Below, one piece after another: positions 61,680 through 64,000 of a stretch of 64,000 nt of DNA (positions within the stretch are counted from its first letter, which is position 1; every line of letters starts with the position of its first letter). A model generated the notes under the pieces. The model was given only the letters and a program-made list of their open reading frames with translations. It was not told the origin of the DNA and searched no databases. Made by a program: the position numbers and the translations under genes. Location: contig NZ_LMGT01000011.1 of assembly GCF_001427825.1 (NCBI RefSeq), forward strand, positions 1 through 64,000. Direction: 5' to 3'. This DNA comes from Brevundimonas sp. Root608. Its GTDB lineage: Bacteria; Pseudomonadota; Alphaproteobacteria; Caulobacterales; Caulobacteraceae.

Positions 61680-62777
61680 GTGGCGTTTCGCGACGGACCG
61701 TTCGAGAATATCAAGGTGCCGCTGGTCTGGACCGCGGCGGTCGCTGTCGTGCTCGCCGCGATCGGCTGCATCCTGCTGCTGATCAGCGACGCCCGGGCCC
61801 AGACCTCGCCTTACCAGCCCGTCCGTTCGGGCGCCGAGGCGGTGGCCGGCCCGGTCGGCGGAGTCTTCGCCGCCCCGGTCCGCTGGTTCGGCCACGCCAC
61901 CGACTATGTCGGCGGCTATTTCTTCGCCGTCTCCGAGAACCGCCGGCTCAAGCGCGAACTGGCCGAACTGGCGCCGTGGCGCGACCAGGCCATCGCCCTC
62001 AAGAACGTCAACGGCCGCTATGAGGCCATGCTGGGCATCCGCCCCGAGCCTCCCGTCGCCATGCAGACGGCCCGCTCCATCTCGGACACCCGCGGCCCCT
62101 TCTCCAGGGCTCGCCTGATCGACGCCGGATCGGCCAAGGGCGTCAAGGTCGGCAATCCCGTCATCAACGAGCACGGCCTGGTCGGCCGCATCGTCGGAAC
62201 CTCGTCCGGAATCAGCCGGATGGTGCTGCTGACCGACGTCGCCAGCCGCACGCCCGTTCTGGTCGACCGCACCGACGCCCGCGCCCTGCTGACCGGCGAC
62301 GGCAGCGACAATCCGCGGCTCGAATTCATCCGCGGCGTCGGCGCGGTCCAGGCCGGCGACCGCATCCTGTCTTCCGGCGACGGCGGCGGCTTCCCGCGCG
62401 GCGTCCCGATCGGCGTCGCCGCCAGGGGCATCGACGGCTCGTGGCGGGTCAAGCTGTTCAGCGACCGGGGCGCCATCGACTACGTCCGCGTCATGCTGTT
62501 CGAGGACTTCGGCCAGCTGATCGGCCCGAACGATCTCAACGCCCCGCCTCTGGCCGCCCTCGGGACCCTGCCCGAGGCCACGGCGGCCCAGACCGGCGCC
62601 ATCGCCGATTCGGCCGCCCGCCGCGACGCCGCCCGCGACCGCGCCGAACAGTCCAGCGCCGCCGCGGCCCGCGCCGACGCGGCCGAGGCCGCCCGGCCCC
62701 GTCCGGCCGCGCCCGCGCCCGCCGTGACCCCGCCGCCCGCGCCCGCAGCCGCCCCTCCCGCGGGAGGGGCCGAATGA
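61680..62777 (+). CDS. mreC: rod shape-determining protein MreC
   Basis: MreC is the bitopic periplasmic scaffold linking MreB to the penicillin-binding protein. The 365 residues start with GTG. One membrane helix (about 16-36) is followed by a coiled-coil region (NRRLKRELAELAPWRDQ) and two beta domains with ARLIDAGSAKGVKVGNPVINEHGLVGRI. The last 70 residues form an unusually long Ala/Pro/Arg-rich tail (RPRPAAPAPAVTPPPAP), probably unstructured. The stop overlaps the mreD start (ATGA), so the two are coupled. Confidence 0.96.
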   Translation: MAFRDGPFENIKVPLVWTAAVAVVLAAIGCILLLISDARAQTSPYQPVRSGAEAVAGPVGGVFAAPVRWFGHATDYVGGYFFAVSENRRLKRELAELAPWRDQAIALKNVNGRYEAMLGIRPEPPVAMQTARSISDTRGPFSRARLIDAGSAKGVKVGNPVINEHGLVGRIVGTSSGISRMVLLTDVASRTPVLVDRTDARALLTGDGSDNPRLEFIRGVGAVQAGDRILSSGDGGGFPRGVPIGVAARGIDGSWRVKLFSDRGAIDYVRVMLFEDFGQLIGPNDLNAPPLAALGTLPEATAAQTGAIADSAARRDAARDRAEQSSAAAARADAAEAARPRPAAPAPAVTPPPAPAAAPPAGGAE

Positions 62778-63292
62778 GACGCCCCGTCGCGGTCCGTGTC
62801 GTCGGGCCGATGCAGTGGATCGTCTATCCGGCCCTGATCACGGTCGCGGTCACCATCATCCTCGGCACCCCGGTCGAGATCTTCGGCCTGAACCTGCCCG
62901 AGCCGGTCATCCCCATGGTGCTGGCCTTCGCCTGGCCGCTGATCCGCCCCTCGGTGGTCGCGCCTCTGGCCCTGACAGGCCTGGGGCTCGGCCTCGACAT
63001 CTTCACCTACGGCCCGCTGGGCCTGTGGGCCCTGTCGTTGCTGGCCATCTATGCGGTGGTCCTGGCCTCGCGCAGCTTCCTGATCGGCCAGGACACCGTC
63101 GTCCTGTTCGTCTGGTACGCGGCCTGCTGCGGCCTGGCCTTCCTGCTGGTCTATTTCGTGCGGATGATCATCGACCACAACGCCGCCAGCCTGCTGGCCC
63201 TGATCGGCCAGGTCGTGCCGACGCTGCTGCTGTTCCCCTTCGCCCACCAGATGATCGAACGGTTCGAAGACGGCGACGTGAGGTTCCGATGA
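62774..63292 (+). CDS. mreD: rod shape-determining protein MreD
   Basis: A 172-residue inner-membrane protein with five or six hydrophobic segments covering nearly its whole length (WIVYPALITVAVTIILG, MVLAFAWPLIRPSVVAPLALTG, LWALSLLAIYAVVLAS and others). This is the size and pattern of MreD, a partner of MreC in the elongasome. The ATG at 62774 overlaps the mreC TGA. The mrdA start overlaps its own stop in the same way (63289). Confidence 0.94.
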   Translation: MRRPVAVRVVGPMQWIVYPALITVAVTIILGTPVEIFGLNLPEPVIPMVLAFAWPLIRPSVVAPLALTGLGLGLDIFTYGPLGLWALSLLAIYAVVLASRSFLIGQDTVVLFVWYAACCGLAFLLVYFVRMIIDHNAASLLALIGQVVPTLLLFPFAHQMIERFEDGDVRFR

Positions 63293-64000
63293 GCTCGGAA
63301 CCGTCCATCTTCTTCTCCGACGTCAATGAGCGGCAGGGCTCCTTCCTGCGCCGCACCTTCGTCTTCGGCGGGCTGACGGCGCTCGGGGGGCTGGCCCTGA
63401 CCGGCCGCCTGGCCCAGCTGCAGGTCGTCCAGGCCGGCGAATACGCCACCCTGGCGTCGAACAACCAGTTCAACTTCCGCCTCGTGCCGCCGCCGCGGGG
63501 CCGGATCCTCGACCGCAACCGGGTCGTCATCGCCGGCAACCGCCCCAGCTTCCGCGTCCTGGTGGTGCGCGACGAGACCAAGGACCTGGACCAGACCCTG
63601 GACCTGCTGGGCCGGCTCCTGCCCGACACCATGGACCGGCGCCGGTCCATCATCCGCGACGTCAACGCCGCGCCGCGCTTCTCGCCGGTCCCGGTCAAGA
63701 GCGACCTGACCTGGGAGGAGTTCGCCCGGGTCAATCTGTACGCCAACGAGCTGCCGGGCGTCATGGCCGACATGAACGAGGCCCGCTACTACCCGTTCGG
63801 CGGCGCCTTCGCCCACGTCATCGGCTATGTCGCCAAGCCCAACGACCGCGACATCAAGGCGATCGAGGACCGCGGCGAGAAGGTCCCCGAGATTCTCTAC
63901 AACCCGGGCTTCCGCATCGGCCGCCAGGGGGTGGAGAAGTCGTTCGACGCCGACCTGCGCGGCGAGGCCGGCGGCAACCGGGTCGAGGTCGACGCGCGGG
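63289..64000 (+). CDS. mrdA: penicillin-binding protein 2, partial
   Basis: The first 237 residues of the elongation-specific transpeptidase PBP2, cut off by the window end. A short cytoplasmic tail (MSSEPSIFFSDVNERQGSF) is followed by one membrane helix (FVFGGLTALGGLALTG). Then comes the pedestal domain with PPPRGRILDRNRVVIAGN and the linker region AHVIGYVAKPND and GRQGVEKSFD. The transpeptidase domain with its SxxK serine is beyond the window. ATG overlaps the mreD stop (ATGA), so mreC, mreD and mrdA are translationally coupled. Confidence 0.96.
   Translation, partial: MSSEPSIFFSDVNERQGSFLRRTFVFGGLTALGGLALTGRLAQLQVVQAGEYATLASNNQFNFRLVPPPRGRILDRNRVVIAGNRPSFRVLVVRDETKDLDQTLDLLGRLLPDTMDRRRSIIRDVNAAPRFSPVPVKSDLTWEEFARVNLYANELPGVMADMNEARYYPFGGAFAHVIGYVAKPNDRDIKAIEDRGEKVPEILYNPGFRIGRQGVEKSFDADLRGEAGGNRVEVDAR

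Overview
The window is GC-rich chromosomal DNA from an alphaproteobacterium, most likely a member of the Caulobacterales close to Brevundimonas or Caulobacter. The pointers are the order tig - clpP - cicA (reversed) - clpX - lon, a methionine synthase split into two genes, a bolA / J-protein / cobS neighbourhood, a large TonB-dependent receptor, and promoters that look like EcfG (sigma-T) general-stress promoters. Nearly all of it is dense protein-coding sequence. I saw no rRNA, tRNA, CRISPR array, prophage or insertion sequence.

Layout. 0.2-3 kb: clpS-clpA. 3-7.5 kb: DUF4287/DUF5655 protein, CsbD-like stress protein, cobS, an FAD monooxygenase, a J-domain protein and bolA. 7.6-14.5 kb: hybrid histidine kinase, RcnB-like protein, ATP-dependent DNA ligase, a Cys-rich unknown, an MscS channel and a threonine aldolase. 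14.6-17.8 kb: a likely general-stress island holding a fused ergothioneine enzyme (EgtB-EgtD) and three small stress-type proteins, each gene with an EcfG-like promoter. 17.8-31 kb: the protein quality-control cluster tig, clpP, cicA, clpX, lon. It is interrupted by three tandem copies of an unrecognised exported protein, a small unknown, an outer-membrane barrel and an orphan formyltransferase. 31-44.7 kb: pirin, aroC with a degenerate J-protein, pdxH, a TetR regulator, uridine kinase, an acyl-CoA ligase, two MBL or sulfurtransferase-type enzymes, a TonB-dependent receptor and small exported proteins. 45-51 kb: a methionine operon (ArsR-methyltransferase regulator, metF, metH part 1, a DUF6882 gene, metH part 2) with a perfect palindrome in front of it. 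51-60 kb: EF-hand protein, D-2-hydroxyacid dehydrogenase, ettA, 2OG oxygenase, trmN6-like methyltransferase, polyprenyl diphosphate synthase, aspartate aminotransferase, host-attachment-type protein and a VTT membrane protein. 60.5-64 kb: the cell-shape operon mreB-mreC-mreD-mrdA, cut off by the window end.

How the parts fit. ClpS/ClpA, ClpP, ClpX, Lon and trigger factor give almost the whole cytosolic folding and proteolysis machinery, with heat-shock-like promoters proposed for clpS and lon. The methionine operon couples homocysteine methylation to a regulator that itself carries a SAM-binding fold. The stress island links a thiol antioxidant to small stress proteins under what looks like one sigma factor.

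The observations most worth a second look are the tandem exported paralogs between tig and clpP, the EgtB-EgtD fusion with its EcfG promoter, the DUF6882 gene threaded between the two metH halves with overlapping codons at both ends, the ArsR palindrome, and a pair of REPIN-like repeats whose hairpins show a compensatory base change.
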